Shown: positions 34,746 through 44,330 of the stretch, one piece after another
How positions within the stretch are numbered: the first letter of the stretch is position 1
How the letters are laid out: each line of letters begins with the position of its first letter
Assembly: GCF_900167375.1 (NCBI RefSeq)
Contig: NZ_FUWY01000007.1
Coordinates: 87,930-151,929 of the forward strand
Reading direction: 5' to 3'
DNA length: 64,000 nucleotides
Source of the DNA: Anaerorhabdus furcosa
GTDB lineage: Bacteria; Bacillota_I; Bacilli_A; Erysipelotrichales; Erysipelotrichaceae
The notes under the pieces: model-generated
What the model was told of the DNA's origin: nothing
What the model saw: only the letters and a program-made list of their open reading frames with translations
The model's database searches: none
Made by a program: the position numbers and the translations under genes

Positions 34746-35522
34746 TTATTTTTTATCTTGTTCAATAATATCTCTCAATGCTTCAATCGCAACCTTAATA
34801 GCAATTTCAGTATCATGACATTGTGGGTTTTCTAATCCTTGTTTTTCTCTTTCTTGGTTTGCTACGACTAAGAAACAAGAACCACAACGAACACGCAAAT
34901 AACTTGCAACAATAAACAATGCAGCTGATTCCATTTCAGATGCCTTGCATCCTAATTTACACCAAGCATCCCATTTACGAAGCAACTCAACAGAGTTAGG
35001 GAGAGTTTCAGGACGATGTTGGCCATAGAATGCATCTTTGCATTGAACAACACCAGCATGACATGTTTGTCCTAGTTTTCCTGCTGCTTGAACTAAAGCG
35101 TTGGTAATTTGTAAATCAGCTACTGCTGGGTATTCGATAGGTGCATATTCTTTTGATGTTCCTTCAAATCGTACGGCAGCTTGTGCTACAACAACATCGC
35201 TACCTTTAACATCAATATCCATACCTCCACAAGTACCCACACGAATGAATGTATCTGCACCACAAGCAACTAGTTCTTCCATAGCAATACTAGCTGAAGG
35301 TCCTCCAATACCTGTAGATGTAACAGATACTTTAACGCCATTTAATTCACCAGTATAAGTTACATATTCTCTTGAATCGGCAACGAGTACAGGGTTATCG
35401 AAATATTTCGCAATTTTCTCACATCGCTTAGGATCTCCAGGTAATAAAACATAGCGTCCAACTTCGCCTTTTGCAACGCCAATATGATATTGTTTTCCTG
35501 TGCCTTCTGAGTAATCTATCAT
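34746..35522 (-). CDS. udp: Uridine phosphorylase
   Basis: A 258-residue nucleoside phosphorylase splitting uridine to uracil and ribose-1-phosphate. [14 protein letters not shown] near the N-terminus binds phosphate, [16 protein letters not shown] and GTCGGM are hallmarks, and [10 protein letters not shown] binds ribose. The [10 protein letters not shown] region between them favours the uridine-specific clade over DeoD. The start at 35522 has AGGTGG eight bases upstream; a GTG four codons earlier would cover that site. Confidence 0.85.
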   Translation of the reverse strand: MIDYSEGTGKQYHIGVAKGEVGRYVLLPGDPKRCEKIAKYFDNPVLVADSREYVTYTGELNGVKVSVTSTGIGGPSASIAMEELVACGADTFIRVGTCGGMDIDVKGSDVVVAQAAVRFEGTSKEYAPIEYPAVADLQITNALVQAAGKLGQTCHAGVVQCKDAFYGQHRPETLPNSVELLRKWDAWCKLGCKASEMESAALFIVASYLRVRCGSCFLVVANQEREKQGLENPQCHDTEIAIKVAIEALRDIIEQDKK

Positions 35523-35572
35523 GATAAAATCCACCTTTCAATTGTTGTAACATCATTATATTAGATTTGTAT

Positions 35573-35600
35573 AAAAAAAGAAACGATGTAAATCGTTTCT
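35573..35600 (-). terminator. Terminator of the secreted glycosidase operon
   Basis: AGAAACGAT/ATCGTTTCT nine-bp stem with four-base loop; minus-strand reading ends in seven T residues. The stop of the upstream gene lies in the first arm. Confidence 0.8.
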
Positions 35601-36669
35601 ACCAAATTTTTGTCTTTGGATTCATTTCGTTATCGATTGCAAATCCAGCAATCTTCCAAGTTCCTCTTACATTTAAGAAACTAATTTGATACCCAATATG
35701 ATACTCCTTAGAAGTACTACCAGAAGCAATGTAATAATCAAAGATAACATTCGCAATCATTGAATTCTCATCTTGTTGAACAATGGATAAGACTTCTTCA
35801 TTTGAGAATTGTGATGTACCATGAGCAGCATACCATTGGTTATCCATTGTTTTAATACGATCATAGAAATCACTACCTGTAATTGTAATAGCACCAATTG
35901 CACCAAGTGTACCATCTTTTGTTGGATAACGAGCAACTGTTTTACCAGCATTAATAATTGTTTCTTCTAAATCGGAATCAGTTGTTTCTTTTCCAATAAA
36001 GTAAGTGTTGCTTAATGCATCTTTTATTGTTGTATAGCCTGAATTGTCTGTTGTAATGACAGGTTCAGAAATTAAATTGTTTAATTCATAACGTACAACC
36101 TTTGGTGCATCACTTTGATCATCAAGACCGCTAAAGTTAGTAGCAGTTACATTTTTGTTTGATATATAATCATTAGTGACTTCAACACCATTAACTTTAA
36201 AAATAACACCAGCTGGAGCTTCAACTATACTTGAATGATCTCCTTGGAACACAGTAGAGGCAAGCCACTTACCATCTGTTCCCTTAACGAGTTTAATTAC
36301 CGCTACTTTTACGTTACCATCATATAAACCATAGAGTAAATCATCGGATGCACTCTTTTCTTCTTGATAGATTAATTTATCTAAACTAACACCATCATAG
36401 ATATTTTTAATGGCTTGATCATAATCTTCTTTTGAATTTAAATGTGGATCGATTAATAATGAGTTTTCATAGATTCCATTGAAATCATTATTTTTAATTT
36501 GTTTTAAATATAAGCTAATAGCACTTTCAGGAAGTTTTGCTTCTTGTTTTGCTAAATTTGTTTTTGTAAATAATACAAATGCAGTAGCAGTACCAATACA
36601 AATGAGTAGAACAAGAACTAAGATTGTAATTCCAGCACTCGCTTTAATTCCTTTTTTTCTTTTACTCAT
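35599..36669 (-). CDS. Membrane-anchored extracellular protein, unknown domain
   Basis: A 356-residue protein: basic N-terminus (MSKRKKGIK), one transmembrane segment (about 12-34), then an extracytoplasmic region of over 300 residues. The first part (SAISLYLKQIKNNDFNGIYE) and the last part (NVIFDYYIASGS to TWKIAGFAID) look like NTF2-like/DUF4878-type fragments seen in TcaA-like surface proteins; this is tentative. The start follows the upstream gene stop by one base (TAAGATG), with GGCGGGTGA as ribosome site. It pairs with the phosphodiester glycosidase and probably acts in the envelope. Confidence 0.6.
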   Translation of the reverse strand: MSKRKKGIKASAGITILVLVLLICIGTATAFVLFTKTNLAKQEAKLPESAISLYLKQIKNNDFNGIYENSLLIDPHLNSKEDYDQAIKNIYDGVSLDKLIYQEEKSASDDLLYGLYDGNVKVAVIKLVKGTDGKWLASTVFQGDHSSIVEAPAGVIFKVNGVEVTNDYISNKNVTATNFSGLDDQSDAPKVVRYELNNLISEPVITTDNSGYTTIKDALSNTYFIGKETTDSDLEETIINAGKTVARYPTKDGTLGAIGAITITGSDFYDRIKTMDNQWYAAHGTSQFSNEEVLSIVQQDENSMIANVIFDYYIASGSTSKEYHIGYQISFLNVRGTWKIAGFAIDNEMNPKTKIW

Positions 36670-36670
36670 C

Positions 36671-37645
36671 TTATTCACCCGCCTTTACTACAAATGCCGT
36701 AGGTAAATTACGAGCACCATAGATAGAAACCGTACTGTTGACTGTTTCATTTTCATATACCATGACAGTAGAGTTACCACCATCAAGATTAGCTGCAGTC
36801 ATAGCACCATAATCTTGCATAATTTGAATAATATCTGGATATAATGCTCCAAATGATAAAGGTTGACGACCATCCATTACAAGAAGTAGGAATGAGCCAT
36901 CAGCTCTTTGTCCAATTGCAGTTCTCGGATTTAAACCAGCAAGACGAGCACTATCAAATACATTTTGATATTGTTTAATAAAGATAGGACCAAATGTTAC
37001 AGCATCACGAACACCCCAATCAAGTGCTTGTTGAGCTGACATATCACCAACAACAAGTTGATTTTGACCATTAATACCAATGACTGGACCATATTCACTA
37101 GGGTAACCACTAACAAGTTCTCCCTCAGAGATAACAATACCCCAAGCTTGACCTCCATTACCTTTACCACCAGCATCTTCAAATCCACCAGCGTTAATAC
37201 CTGCAATACCATCATACATTTCAATATATTCTTCTAATGATGGACCAGGTGCACCTGAATCAAGATATGGATTTACCGCAACCATCAAATCTTCAGGATT
37301 TTTCACAATCATCATAAATGCTTGATAAGTAGATCCTTTTAGTGCGTGAATCTCAATGCCATCAGGACTTTCTACTTCTTCACTCTTTACAATGACTTGA
37401 GATTCATCAATACCATTTTTAATTGATTTGATTTCTTCATCACTATAAAAGAATTTAGCGATTGTGTGGTCTAAACCACTACTAGGTAAATCTTTTATGA
37501 GTTGGTTGCTATAAGCAACAGCGGACCCCTTATATGTTTCCTTTAAGACTAGATAAGTAGTTATTCCAGCTGTGACTAGTATCATGACAATGCACAATGA
37601 AACAACTAGACCAACAGACATGGTTTTAGTTCGTTTATTCGACAT
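36671..37645 (-). CDS. Phosphodiester glycosidase (NAGPA domain) protein
   Basis: A 324-residue membrane-anchored or secreted protein with one N-terminal hydrophobic segment (about 11-34). The C-terminal half has INAGGFED, TFGPIFIKQYQ, NPRTAIGQRADGSFLLLVMDGRQ and AANLDGGNSTVMVYE, which define the NAGPA domain (phosphodiester alpha-GlcNAcase-like, linked to exopolysaccharide or teichoic acid turnover). GAGGAAAAT precedes the start and a good promoter lies upstream. It forms an operon with the next gene. Confidence 0.85.
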   Translation of the reverse strand: MSNKRTKTMSVGLVVSLCIVMILVTAGITTYLVLKETYKGSAVAYSNQLIKDLPSSGLDHTIAKFFYSDEEIKSIKNGIDESQVIVKSEEVESPDGIEIHALKGSTYQAFMMIVKNPEDLMVAVNPYLDSGAPGPSLEEYIEMYDGIAGINAGGFEDAGGKGNGGQAWGIVISEGELVSGYPSEYGPVIGINGQNQLVVGDMSAQQALDWGVRDAVTFGPIFIKQYQNVFDSARLAGLNPRTAIGQRADGSFLLLVMDGRQPLSFGALYPDIIQIMQDYGAMTAANLDGGNSTVMVYENETVNSTVSIYGARNLPTAFVVKAGE

Positions 37646-37676
37646 ATTTTCCTCATTTCTATACTCTTATAAATTA

Positions 37677-37705
37677 ATTATAGTAGCAGAGGCGTCATCT
37701 CGCAA
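37677..37705 (-). promoter_or_regulatory. Promoter of the NAGPA operon
   Basis: Minus-strand TTGCGA (37705-37700), 17-base spacer, TATAAT (37682-37677), about 30 bases before the ATG. The rest of the 205-base intergenic region holds only a rightward TATAAT at 37823-37828 for the next gene. Confidence 0.65.
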
Positions 37706-37850
37706 CTTAAACTACAAAAAGCAACCATGAAATTTTCTGTGTTAGTAAACAATCAAATCACAAGTTTAAGTATTTTGTCTTTAATTAGCAAAACTTAAAT
37801 AAATTTTCCTCAATAAGAAGTCTATAATCAAATTAAGTTAAGGGGGAAAG

Positions 37851-38144
37851 ATGATGAAATTATTTTATGAAATTGATATGAAAAGAAATCTAGTGATTGA
37901 AAAACCATTCATGAACTATTGTTTGTTCATTTTAGGAGCGAGTTCTTTAATTTCATGTGTATTCAATTATTTTTATATTGCACTCTTTTTACTAGTTTTG
38001 TATTTAGTCCTCATCCTTTACAAAACCTATTATTTTAGAAAGATATGCAAGAAATCTCGTAAATTAACAAGTGTTTGTGGTTCGAAATATTCTCTAAATG
38101 ATTGCAAACGATATGAGTTTAAGGAAGTTAGAATCTATGAATAA
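37851..38144 (+). CDS. Small membrane protein upstream of PRD regulator
   Basis: A 97-residue protein with two hydrophobic helices (about 22-58) and a basic C-terminal tail. AGGGGGAAAG precedes two adjacent ATGs (37851, 37854). Its end overlaps the start of the PRD regulator by eight bases, so it is translationally linked to it. Function unknown; a role in membrane placement of the regulator is only a guess. Confidence 0.5.
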   Translation: MMKLFYEIDMKRNLVIEKPFMNYCLFILGASSLISCVFNYFYIALFLLVLYLVLILYKTYYFRKICKKSRKLTSVCGSKYSLNDCKRYEFKEVRIYE

Positions 38145-40029
38145 ACGTGAATGGCAAATTCTAGAAATACTTTTAAACCAAACCAATTTAATTACAAGAG
38201 AAACTATTGCAGAGATGATCAATGTTTCAGTATCCTCGATTAGAAATGATTTAACATCGATACAAGATTATGTAAAGGGCTATGGTTGCGAAATTGATAA
38301 TGTTCGCGGTGTTGGAATAAAACTGGGTGGAAGTAAAGAAAGTATTGAAAAGTTACGAAAAGACTTAATTGCTAAAGTAGATATTACTTTTGAAAGATAT
38401 TTACAGATCACCTATGTATTAATCACCAACCGTCATAATACAGTAACGATTGAATCGCTATGTGACCAATTTTATTTAAGTAGAACTGCGGTTCTAAGCG
38501 AACTAAAGAAAATACAACCTTGGTTAGCAAAAAGAAACATCAGCATTGAATACTTAAAAGGGAAAGGCAAGATTCAACTAAAGGGAAGTGAGAGAGATTT
38601 AAGAGATTGTTTGTCGACTCTCATCAAAATCCAAACAAATATCTTAGATCAAAATGGTTTTCTTTCTTCATATCAAACAATACAAGAAAATATTATCGAA
38701 TTATTAAAAATTAACCCTAAACCAATTAAAGATGGTCTTATTGAACTCTTACAATCATTAAAGATGGATTATAGTAACAATGCATTAAATACTTTAATTA
38801 TGCATATTACCATCAGTATTGTGCGACTTGGGCAAGGTAAAGATATTAATGATGACTTTGATATCCAAATTGATTATGAAGATATTTATCATCGCGTATC
38901 TCTTTTCTGCAATAACCTAAATCAAACATATGATGTGATTTTTACAGATAGCGAAAAGAAATTAATATATAGCTATTTGATTTACTCCAATGATTTAGTA
39001 AAACAAGAATCTTTGTTTAGTAGTCACAACTACAAAGAGTTAGCCAGTCAAATTATTACTTTGGTTGAAGAGATTCGTAGTATTTCAATATCCAATGAAG
39101 AAATCGTAAATAGTTTAGTTTTACATCTAATTCCATTATGCAATCGATTAAACAATGGGATTGTTCTAAGAAATCCACTCTTAGAACAAATAAAAGAAGA
39201 ATATCCAGATTCCTTCGGCATTGCGTGGATGACAAACAGTATCTTTAAGAAACAATTTGAAAAAACACTAAGTGAAGATGAAGTAGGTTATTTAGCCATT
39301 CATATTGAATCGATGTTAGAACAAGCAGATAGATTAATTGAAACAGTGATTGTTTGTTCCCAAGGAATTGGTATATCGCAATTATTAGCACAGAAAATCA
39401 AGAATAGATTCAAGAAACTCCATGTAGTTGATGTAATATCAGAAAATGATTTATGCAAATTTGAGGCAAGTGATTTGGATTTGTTTATCACAACCTTTTC
39501 AATTAATACAAAGAAGAATTCAATCATTGTTTCACCACTACTCCTTGAAGATGATGTTAATAGAATTAATAGCTTTATTGATAATTTCTCAACTAAGTCG
39601 CCAAAACTATTTGATGAAATTAAGTTGGAAACAATACTGAAATGCGATTATACAAATCAAGAAATATTATTTGAGGAAGTCGAAAAGAAACTGAAGTCTA
39701 AGCATTACATTGAGGAAGGATTTAAAGAAGATTTAAAACATAGAGAATCCAAATGTTCTACCTCGATTGGTGCTTATACCGCTATTCCTCATGCGAATCC
39801 ACAATTTGTAAAGAAATCAGTCATTTGTGTCGTTACTTTACAAAAACCAATGAACTGGGGTAGTGAGGAAGTTGATGTCTTCTTCTTTCTAGCAATCACC
39901 AAATCGGATTTCTCATCAATCAACATTAAACTTAGAAATCTTTATAAGCTACTATATAGTGAAACCTTCCATAAACAATTATTAGATGCAGAAAAACAAG
40001 ATCAAGTCTTAAAACTTGTAGATATTTAA
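38137..40029 (+). CDS. PRD-containing PTS-regulated transcription activator
   Basis: A 630-residue BglG/ManR-type regulator. The N-terminal helix-turn-helix domain (about 1-70, SVSSIRNDLTSIQDYV) binds DNA. Two PRD domains follow, then an EIIB-like domain with VCSQGIGISQLL, and a C-terminal fructose/mannitol-type EIIA domain with the phospho-histidine in AYTAIPHANP. Activity would be set by PTS phosphorylation. AAGGAAG precedes the ATG at 38137; the frame extends 13 codons upstream without better support. It presumably controls the adjacent EIIA-EIIB-EIIC-aldolase genes. Confidence 0.85.
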   Translation: MNKREWQILEILLNQTNLITRETIAEMINVSVSSIRNDLTSIQDYVKGYGCEIDNVRGVGIKLGGSKESIEKLRKDLIAKVDITFERYLQITYVLITNRHNTVTIESLCDQFYLSRTAVLSELKKIQPWLAKRNISIEYLKGKGKIQLKGSERDLRDCLSTLIKIQTNILDQNGFLSSYQTIQENIIELLKINPKPIKDGLIELLQSLKMDYSNNALNTLIMHITISIVRLGQGKDINDDFDIQIDYEDIYHRVSLFCNNLNQTYDVIFTDSEKKLIYSYLIYSNDLVKQESLFSSHNYKELASQIITLVEEIRSISISNEEIVNSLVLHLIPLCNRLNNGIVLRNPLLEQIKEEYPDSFGIAWMTNSIFKKQFEKTLSEDEVGYLAIHIESMLEQADRLIETVIVCSQGIGISQLLAQKIKNRFKKLHVVDVISENDLCKFEASDLDLFITTFSINTKKNSIIVSPLLLEDDVNRINSFIDNFSTKSPKLFDEIKLETILKCDYTNQEILFEEVEKKLKSKHYIEEGFKEDLKHRESKCSTSIGAYTAIPHANPQFVKKSVICVVTLQKPMNWGSEEVDVFFFLAITKSDFSSINIKLRNLYKLLYSETFHKQLLDAEKQDQVLKLVDI

Positions 40030-40047
40030 CAGTGAGGAAATAGAGAT

Positions 40048-40509
40048 ATGAAAATAGAAGAAATACTTTCAATGGAATGTATAGGATTGGATTTAGATTT
40101 ACAAAGTAAACAAGAAGTCTTTGAATACTTAACAAATTTACTTTATAAAAATCAAATCATAACAAGTGAAACGGAGTTTCTAGAAGCTGTTAACTATCGT
40201 GAAACACTTTCTATGACAGGACTTGTAGAAGGAGTTGCGATACCACATGGTGAAAGTGAGTGTGTGAAATTACCTAAAGTTGCTTATGCAAGACTTAAAA
40301 AACCGATTGATTGGGAATCATTGGATGATCAACCCATTAACCAAGTATTCCTGCTTGCAATACCTAAAGATAACAAGGATAACACACACATAAAAATGAT
40401 TTCAGAATTAGCAAGATCTTTAATGGATAGTAAAATCATCCATGAACTTGAAAGTGCTACTGATATAAATAAAATCATTGAGTTACTAAAGAAAGGGGGT
40501 AAAGAATGA
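40048..40509 (+). CDS. PTS EIIA, fructose family
   Basis: A 153-residue cytoplasmic EIIA. The phosphorylated histidine is in GVAIPHGESE, and RLKKPIDWESLDDQPINQVFLLAIP is typical of the fructose/mannitol EIIA domain. It overlaps the EIIB gene by four bases (ATGA). Confidence 0.88.
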   Translation: MKIEEILSMECIGLDLDLQSKQEVFEYLTNLLYKNQIITSETEFLEAVNYRETLSMTGLVEGVAIPHGESECVKLPKVAYARLKKPIDWESLDDQPINQVFLLAIPKDNKDNTHIKMISELARSLMDSKIIHELESATDINKIIELLKKGGKE

Positions 40510-40823
40510 ATATTGTAGCGATAACAGCGTGTACTGTTGGTGTTGCGCACACCTACATTGCACAAGATCGATTGATTGAAGCCGCAAAGAAAAGAGGACA
40601 TTCAATTTATGTTGAAACTCAAGGAACAATCGGAAGCGAGAATGTTTTAAGAGCAGAGGACATTAAGAATGCAGATGTTGTGATCTTTGCAGCAGATGTC
40701 GCTGTTTCTAAAGAAGAAAGATTTGAAGGAAAACTAATTGTCAGAGTAAAATCAGAAGTTGCGATTAAGCAACCCGATAAATTATTAGAAAAAATCGAAC
40801 AGAAAATGAAGGAGATAAAATAA
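40506..40823 (+). CDS. PTS EIIB, fructose family
   Basis: A 105-residue EIIB with phospho-cysteine in ITACTVGVAHTYIAQ; the usual motif is TACPTGIAHT, so the proline after Cys is replaced by Thr-Val. VETQGTIGSENVL and VVIFAADVAVSKEERF are standard. It follows EIIA with an overlap and is followed by EIIC after one base. Confidence 0.88.
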   Translation: MNIVAITACTVGVAHTYIAQDRLIEAAKKRGHSIYVETQGTIGSENVLRAEDIKNADVVIFAADVAVSKEERFEGKLIVRVKSEVAIKQPDKLLEKIEQKMKEIK

Positions 40824-40824
40824 T

Positions 40825-41877
40825 ATGAAATTTAAAGATATTTATAAGCACATATTAACAGGTGTAGGGTATATGATTCCAATCATCTGTTTAGGTGGTA
40901 TTCTACAATCATTTGGAACGATGTTAGGTGGCGTAGGGGTAGGAAGTGCTGAAGGTACATTTGCCTATCTACTCTATACAGCAGGATCACTTGCTATGTC
41001 GATGGTTGTTCCAACACTTGCAGCCTATACGGCATACTCAATTTGTGATCGCCCAGGTATCGCGCCAGGGTTCTTAATTGGGTTATTATCAGTAAATTAC
41101 AAAATTGGTTTTATTGGAGGTATTATTGGAGGATTATTGGTTGGTTATTTCTGTAAACTTGTTAAAGATAAATTACCATTACCAAAGAACTTAAAATCAT
41201 TATTACCTTTACTTATTTTACCTATACTTGGAGGATTATTCTCAATTCTTATTATGCATTATGTATTAGGACCAGTATTGGGTGGATTCCAACAAATACT
41301 AATTAGTTTATTTACAGGAATGACATCAGGATCAAAAGTATTGTTTGGTGTTGTATTAGGTGTCTTAATGGGAGTGGATTTAGGTGGACCTGTTACAAAA
41401 GCGGGAACTACTGTTGCAAATGGATTAGTAGCAGACGGGATTATTGGACCTGAAGGAGCAAAAGTATGTATCGGTTGTGTTGCTCCAATAGCATTAGGTT
41501 TAAGTGCGTTATTCTTTGATAAAAAGAAATATACCCTAGAAGAAAGAGAACAAGCAATCTCTGCAATTGTACTAGGAACAGCTCAAGTAGGAGAAGGTGG
41601 ATTACCTTATTTAATTCGTGACCCACTACACGTTATGCCAGCTACAATTATTGGTAGTGCAATTACAGGTGCAATCGCAATGTACTTTGATGTAGGATCA
41701 GCAGTTATGATGGGTGGTTTCTTTGCTTTCCCAGTAATGGAAAATGTATGGCCAGGGGCATTCATTGCAGTTGGAGTCGGTGTTTTATCCACAATTGCAG
41801 TCTTGCATTTCACGAAAAAGAAAGTTCCAGAAGAAGTTGTGGAAGATGACAGTGACTTCGAGGTTAATTTTGGCTAA
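40825..41877 (+). CDS. PTS EIIC, fructose family
   Basis: A 350-residue permease with about nine hydrophobic segments. The signature GVDLGGPVTKAGTT and the ending segment with GEGGLPYLIRDPLHVMP are typical of fructose-type EIIC proteins. Sugar specificity is not shown by sequence; the aldolase next door points to a sugar acid or a sugar metabolised through a 2-keto-3-deoxy intermediate (inference). The stop and the aldolase start overlap (TAATG). Confidence 0.87.
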   Translation: MKFKDIYKHILTGVGYMIPIICLGGILQSFGTMLGGVGVGSAEGTFAYLLYTAGSLAMSMVVPTLAAYTAYSICDRPGIAPGFLIGLLSVNYKIGFIGGIIGGLLVGYFCKLVKDKLPLPKNLKSLLPLLILPILGGLFSILIMHYVLGPVLGGFQQILISLFTGMTSGSKVLFGVVLGVLMGVDLGGPVTKAGTTVANGLVADGIIGPEGAKVCIGCVAPIALGLSALFFDKKKYTLEEREQAISAIVLGTAQVGEGGLPYLIRDPLHVMPATIIGSAITGAIAMYFDVGSAVMMGGFFAFPVMENVWPGAFIAVGVGVLSTIAVLHFTKKKVPEEVVEDDSDFEVNFG

Positions 41878-42542
41878 TGAAATATTGTGAAAAAGTGTGT
41901 GAAGAATTAATTCTTGAAAAAATGATGTGTATCTTCCGTGTAGATGATGTAAGTGAAGAAATTATTGTAAAAGCAGCTACGAGTTGTGTAGAAGTAGGAG
42001 CAAAATTCATTGAAATCACCTACAATCATGAAGGTTTGCATGATAAAACAATGTCCATTGTCAAAAAGATTAAACATGAAATTAAAGACAAAGGTGCTTA
42101 TGTTGGGGTAGGAACAGTACTCACCATCGAAGAAGCAAAAGAAGCAATTGGTAGTGAATCTGATTTTATCGTTGCCCCAATCTTTGATAAAGAAATTCAA
42201 GACTACGCAAATGAGAAAGATATTTATTATATGCCAGGCATCTTTACTGCATCTGAAGCTTGTGCTGCCTATAAGGGGGGAGCTAAGATTGTAAAACTAT
42301 TTCCAACAGGAGAAGTTGGTTTAGACTACGCTAAAGCCCTCATGAAACCGCTTGGTTTCATTAAGTACTTTGCAGTAGGTAAAATGTCACCAGATTTGTT
42401 TAATGAATGCCTTCGAAATGGCTTTGTAGGAGCGGGTATTAGTAGTTCAATCAATAGTAAAGACATTCTTGTCAATGAAAGATATGATGAAATCAAAGAA
42501 AAGATTAAAAACTATAGAGAAATAGCACAAAAATTCAATTAA
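41877..42542 (+). CDS. eda: KDPG/KHG aldolase
   Basis: A 221-residue class I aldolase cleaving 2-keto-3-deoxy-6-phosphogluconate to pyruvate and glyceraldehyde-3-phosphate. FIEITYNHEG carries the catalytic glutamate, GVGTVLT the phosphate region, and IVKLFPTGEVG the Schiff-base lysine. The length and motifs fit the Eda family. No matching kinase, dehydratase or isomerase is in this operon, so part of the pathway is elsewhere. Confidence 0.87.
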   Translation: MKYCEKVCEELILEKMMCIFRVDDVSEEIIVKAATSCVEVGAKFIEITYNHEGLHDKTMSIVKKIKHEIKDKGAYVGVGTVLTIEEAKEAIGSESDFIVAPIFDKEIQDYANEKDIYYMPGIFTASEACAAYKGGAKIVKLFPTGEVGLDYAKALMKPLGFIKYFAVGKMSPDLFNECLRNGFVGAGISSSINSKDILVNERYDEIKEKIKNYREIAQKFN

Positions 42543-42547
42543 TTTAG

Positions 42548-42581
42548 CTAGGGAAAGGGTTTGGACTCTTTCTCTAGTTTT
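42548..42581 (+). terminator. Terminator of the fructose-type PTS operon
   Basis: CTAGGGAAAG pairs with CTTTCTCTAG (one G-U) over a ten-base loop, followed by TTTTG. Confidence 0.7.
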
Positions 42582-42593
42582 GTAATAAAAATC

Positions 42594-42622
42594 TTGCTCT
42601 CAAAAGCTGTTTATGGTATTAT
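42594..42622 (+). promoter_or_regulatory. Promoter of tRNA-Glu/tRNA-Trp
   Basis: TTGCTC (42594-42599), 17-base spacer, TATTAT (42617-42622) with TGG extended -10; 18 bases before tRNA-Glu. Confidence 0.7.
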
Positions 42623-42640
42623 AACAAAGCACTAGCAAAT

Positions 42641-42717
42641 GGCTCGTTGGTGAAGCGGCTTAACACAGCGCCCTTTCACGGCGTCATTCACGGGTTCGAA
42701 TCCCGTACGAGTCACCA
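42641..42717 (+). tRNA. tRNA-Glu (TTC)
   Basis: The 77-base tRNA has acceptor GGCTCGT/ACGAGTC (one G-U), anticodon loop CTTTCAC giving TTC, T-loop GGTTCGAATCC and encoded CCA. Confidence 0.95.
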
Positions 42718-42719
42718 GT

Positions 42720-42793
42720 AGGGGTGTAGTACAATGGTAGTATGATGGTCTCCAAAACCACAGACGGGAGTTCGATCCTCTCCACCCCTGCCA
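42720..42793 (+). tRNA. tRNA-Trp (CCA)
   Basis: The 74-base tRNA has acceptor AGGGGTG/CACCCCT, anticodon loop CTCCAAA giving CCA, discriminator G and encoded CCA. Two bases separate it from tRNA-Glu. The accessory island starts right after it. Confidence 0.95.
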
Positions 42794-42805
42794 GGATAGT
42801 TGAAT

Positions 42806-42870
42806 ATACCTCCAAAACTTGAACTTTAGTTAGAAAATAACTAGCATAAAGGAAAAGACTTTGGAGGTAT
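42806..42870. repeat. Inverted arms after tRNA-Trp
   Basis: ATACCTCCAAA (42806-42816) and TTTGGAGGTAT (42860-42870) are perfect 11-base inverted arms with a further AGTTA/TAACT stem inside, ending in TTTTAT. It can act as tRNA terminator or be the left end of the IS3-like remnant; the second arm also provides the GGAGG ribosome site of its first frame. Confidence 0.45.
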
Positions 42871-42875
42871 TTTAT

Positions 42876-44099
42876 ATGAAAATAATTATAGACAAGAAAT
42901 TAGAGATAGTGAAAAAACACGTTGATGAGGTAATATCATTAGAAGAATTGAGTCAACTCTATAGTTATGATAAATCTAGAATCAAATATTCGTGTGTTTT
43001 ATATGATTGTCATATAGAGAGTATATTTAAGAATAGAGAAGATAATCAAGAATATACACGAGAATTGAAACTGCAAGCAATAAAACGAGTAATAGATATA
43101 TAGGGTTAATTGACCCTCAATACTGAGAGACTGGATTTCTCTCAATTCATCAAAAGGCGAAATAGCTATTCAAACAACAAGAACAAGATGTCATATAAAA
43201 GCGCTGAAGATAAAAAGAAGCGATTAGAAAATAAAGAAATAGAAGATCGAATAAACTATTTGGAAATAGAAAATGAATACTTAAAAAATTGTACTCCTTG
43301 ATTCTAAAGAGAAACAAGAAATCGAAAATAGAATAGCGATTATTGAGGAATTTAGGAGTAAATATTCTCTTAAGGAATTATTGGCAATATCAAAGAGTGC
43401 TCATCATTATCATATCAAGTGTAAAGTGAATAAGGTGGAAAATGAATGAATCATTTCAGAAATACAATCCATATTCGATAAACATAAGAGGAAATATGGA
43501 TATATAAAAGTAATAATTGAATTAAAAAACAGAGGGTATCAAGTAAATAAGAAAAAAGTGTATCAAATTATTAAAAAGCATAATTTGAAAGCAGCAACAA
43601 AAACAAAGGAATACAAATCATATCGAGAAACAATAGGAAAAGCAGTAGATAAACTATTAGCCAGAGTGTATATGAATGATAAACTCTATATAAATATGGA
43701 TACAGACATAACAAAGTTTAGAATAAATAGTGGTAAATTGTATCTACCTCCAATAATCAATTTCTATACACGAGAGATTTTGTCATATAAGGAAGGATAT
43801 TATATTCCGATCAAGGTTGGCAACTCCAAATGAAATACTACCATCTATTTTTAGTAAAACACGGTATGATACAATCGATGAGTAGAAAATGGAATTGTTT
43901 GGATAATTCACCTATAGAGAACTTCTTTGGAAGAATGAAAGTTGAAATGTGGTATAATCAAGAATGTAAATATAAAAATTCAACAAAACTCATTAAAGGA
44001 ATTCAGGACTATATCAAATATTATAATGAGGATAGAATTGTATTGAAATTAAAATCTAGCCCTATCGAGTATAGAACTAGGATGTTGAAAACCATTTAA
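42876..44099 (+). pseudogene. Degenerate IS3-family transposase (orfA/orfB)
   Basis: Broken pieces of an IS150-type element in order: a helix-turn-helix OrfA start with a TAG at 43101, an OrfA end with the leucine-zipper part INYLEIENEYLK (to 43301), an OrfB HTH_21 region with an internal stop (near 43447), the first integrase-core segment NMDTDITKF, then a deletion and frame change. The last part reads, in frame, SDQGWQLQMKYYH and SRKWNCLDNSPIENFFGRMK. The typical 40 or so residues before the second aspartate are missing. It cannot make active transposase. Very AT-rich relative to the adjacent restriction genes. Confidence 0.8.
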
Positions 44100-44121
44100 C
44101 TGGCTAAAATCATATTCATTT

Positions 44122-44283
44122 ATGAAGTCGCTTCAGCCGCCAAGAGTAGAATTTGAACGCAAGATATGAGAAATATTTGCTGAAGTAAAAGAAAGATTAT
44201 CTCGCCTTAAAATATTACCAAGCGGCGATGCAGGATGATAGATAGAATATTTCTTTGAGCCTAAAGATGATGTTGAGGAATAA
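44122..44283 (+). pseudogene. Remnant of an unidentified gene with three stops
   Basis: One frame reads MKSLQPPRVEFERKI, stop, EIFAEVKERLSRLKILP...GDAG, two stops, IEYFFEPKDDVEE, stop. The unbroken protein-like character on either side of the stops suggests a decayed gene 3' end, possibly from the incoming restriction island. Family not recognised. Confidence 0.35.
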
Positions 44284-44330
44284 GTTTTGAATTGCATTAT
44301 ATAAATAGTTTTGAGAAATGAGGTGATAGA

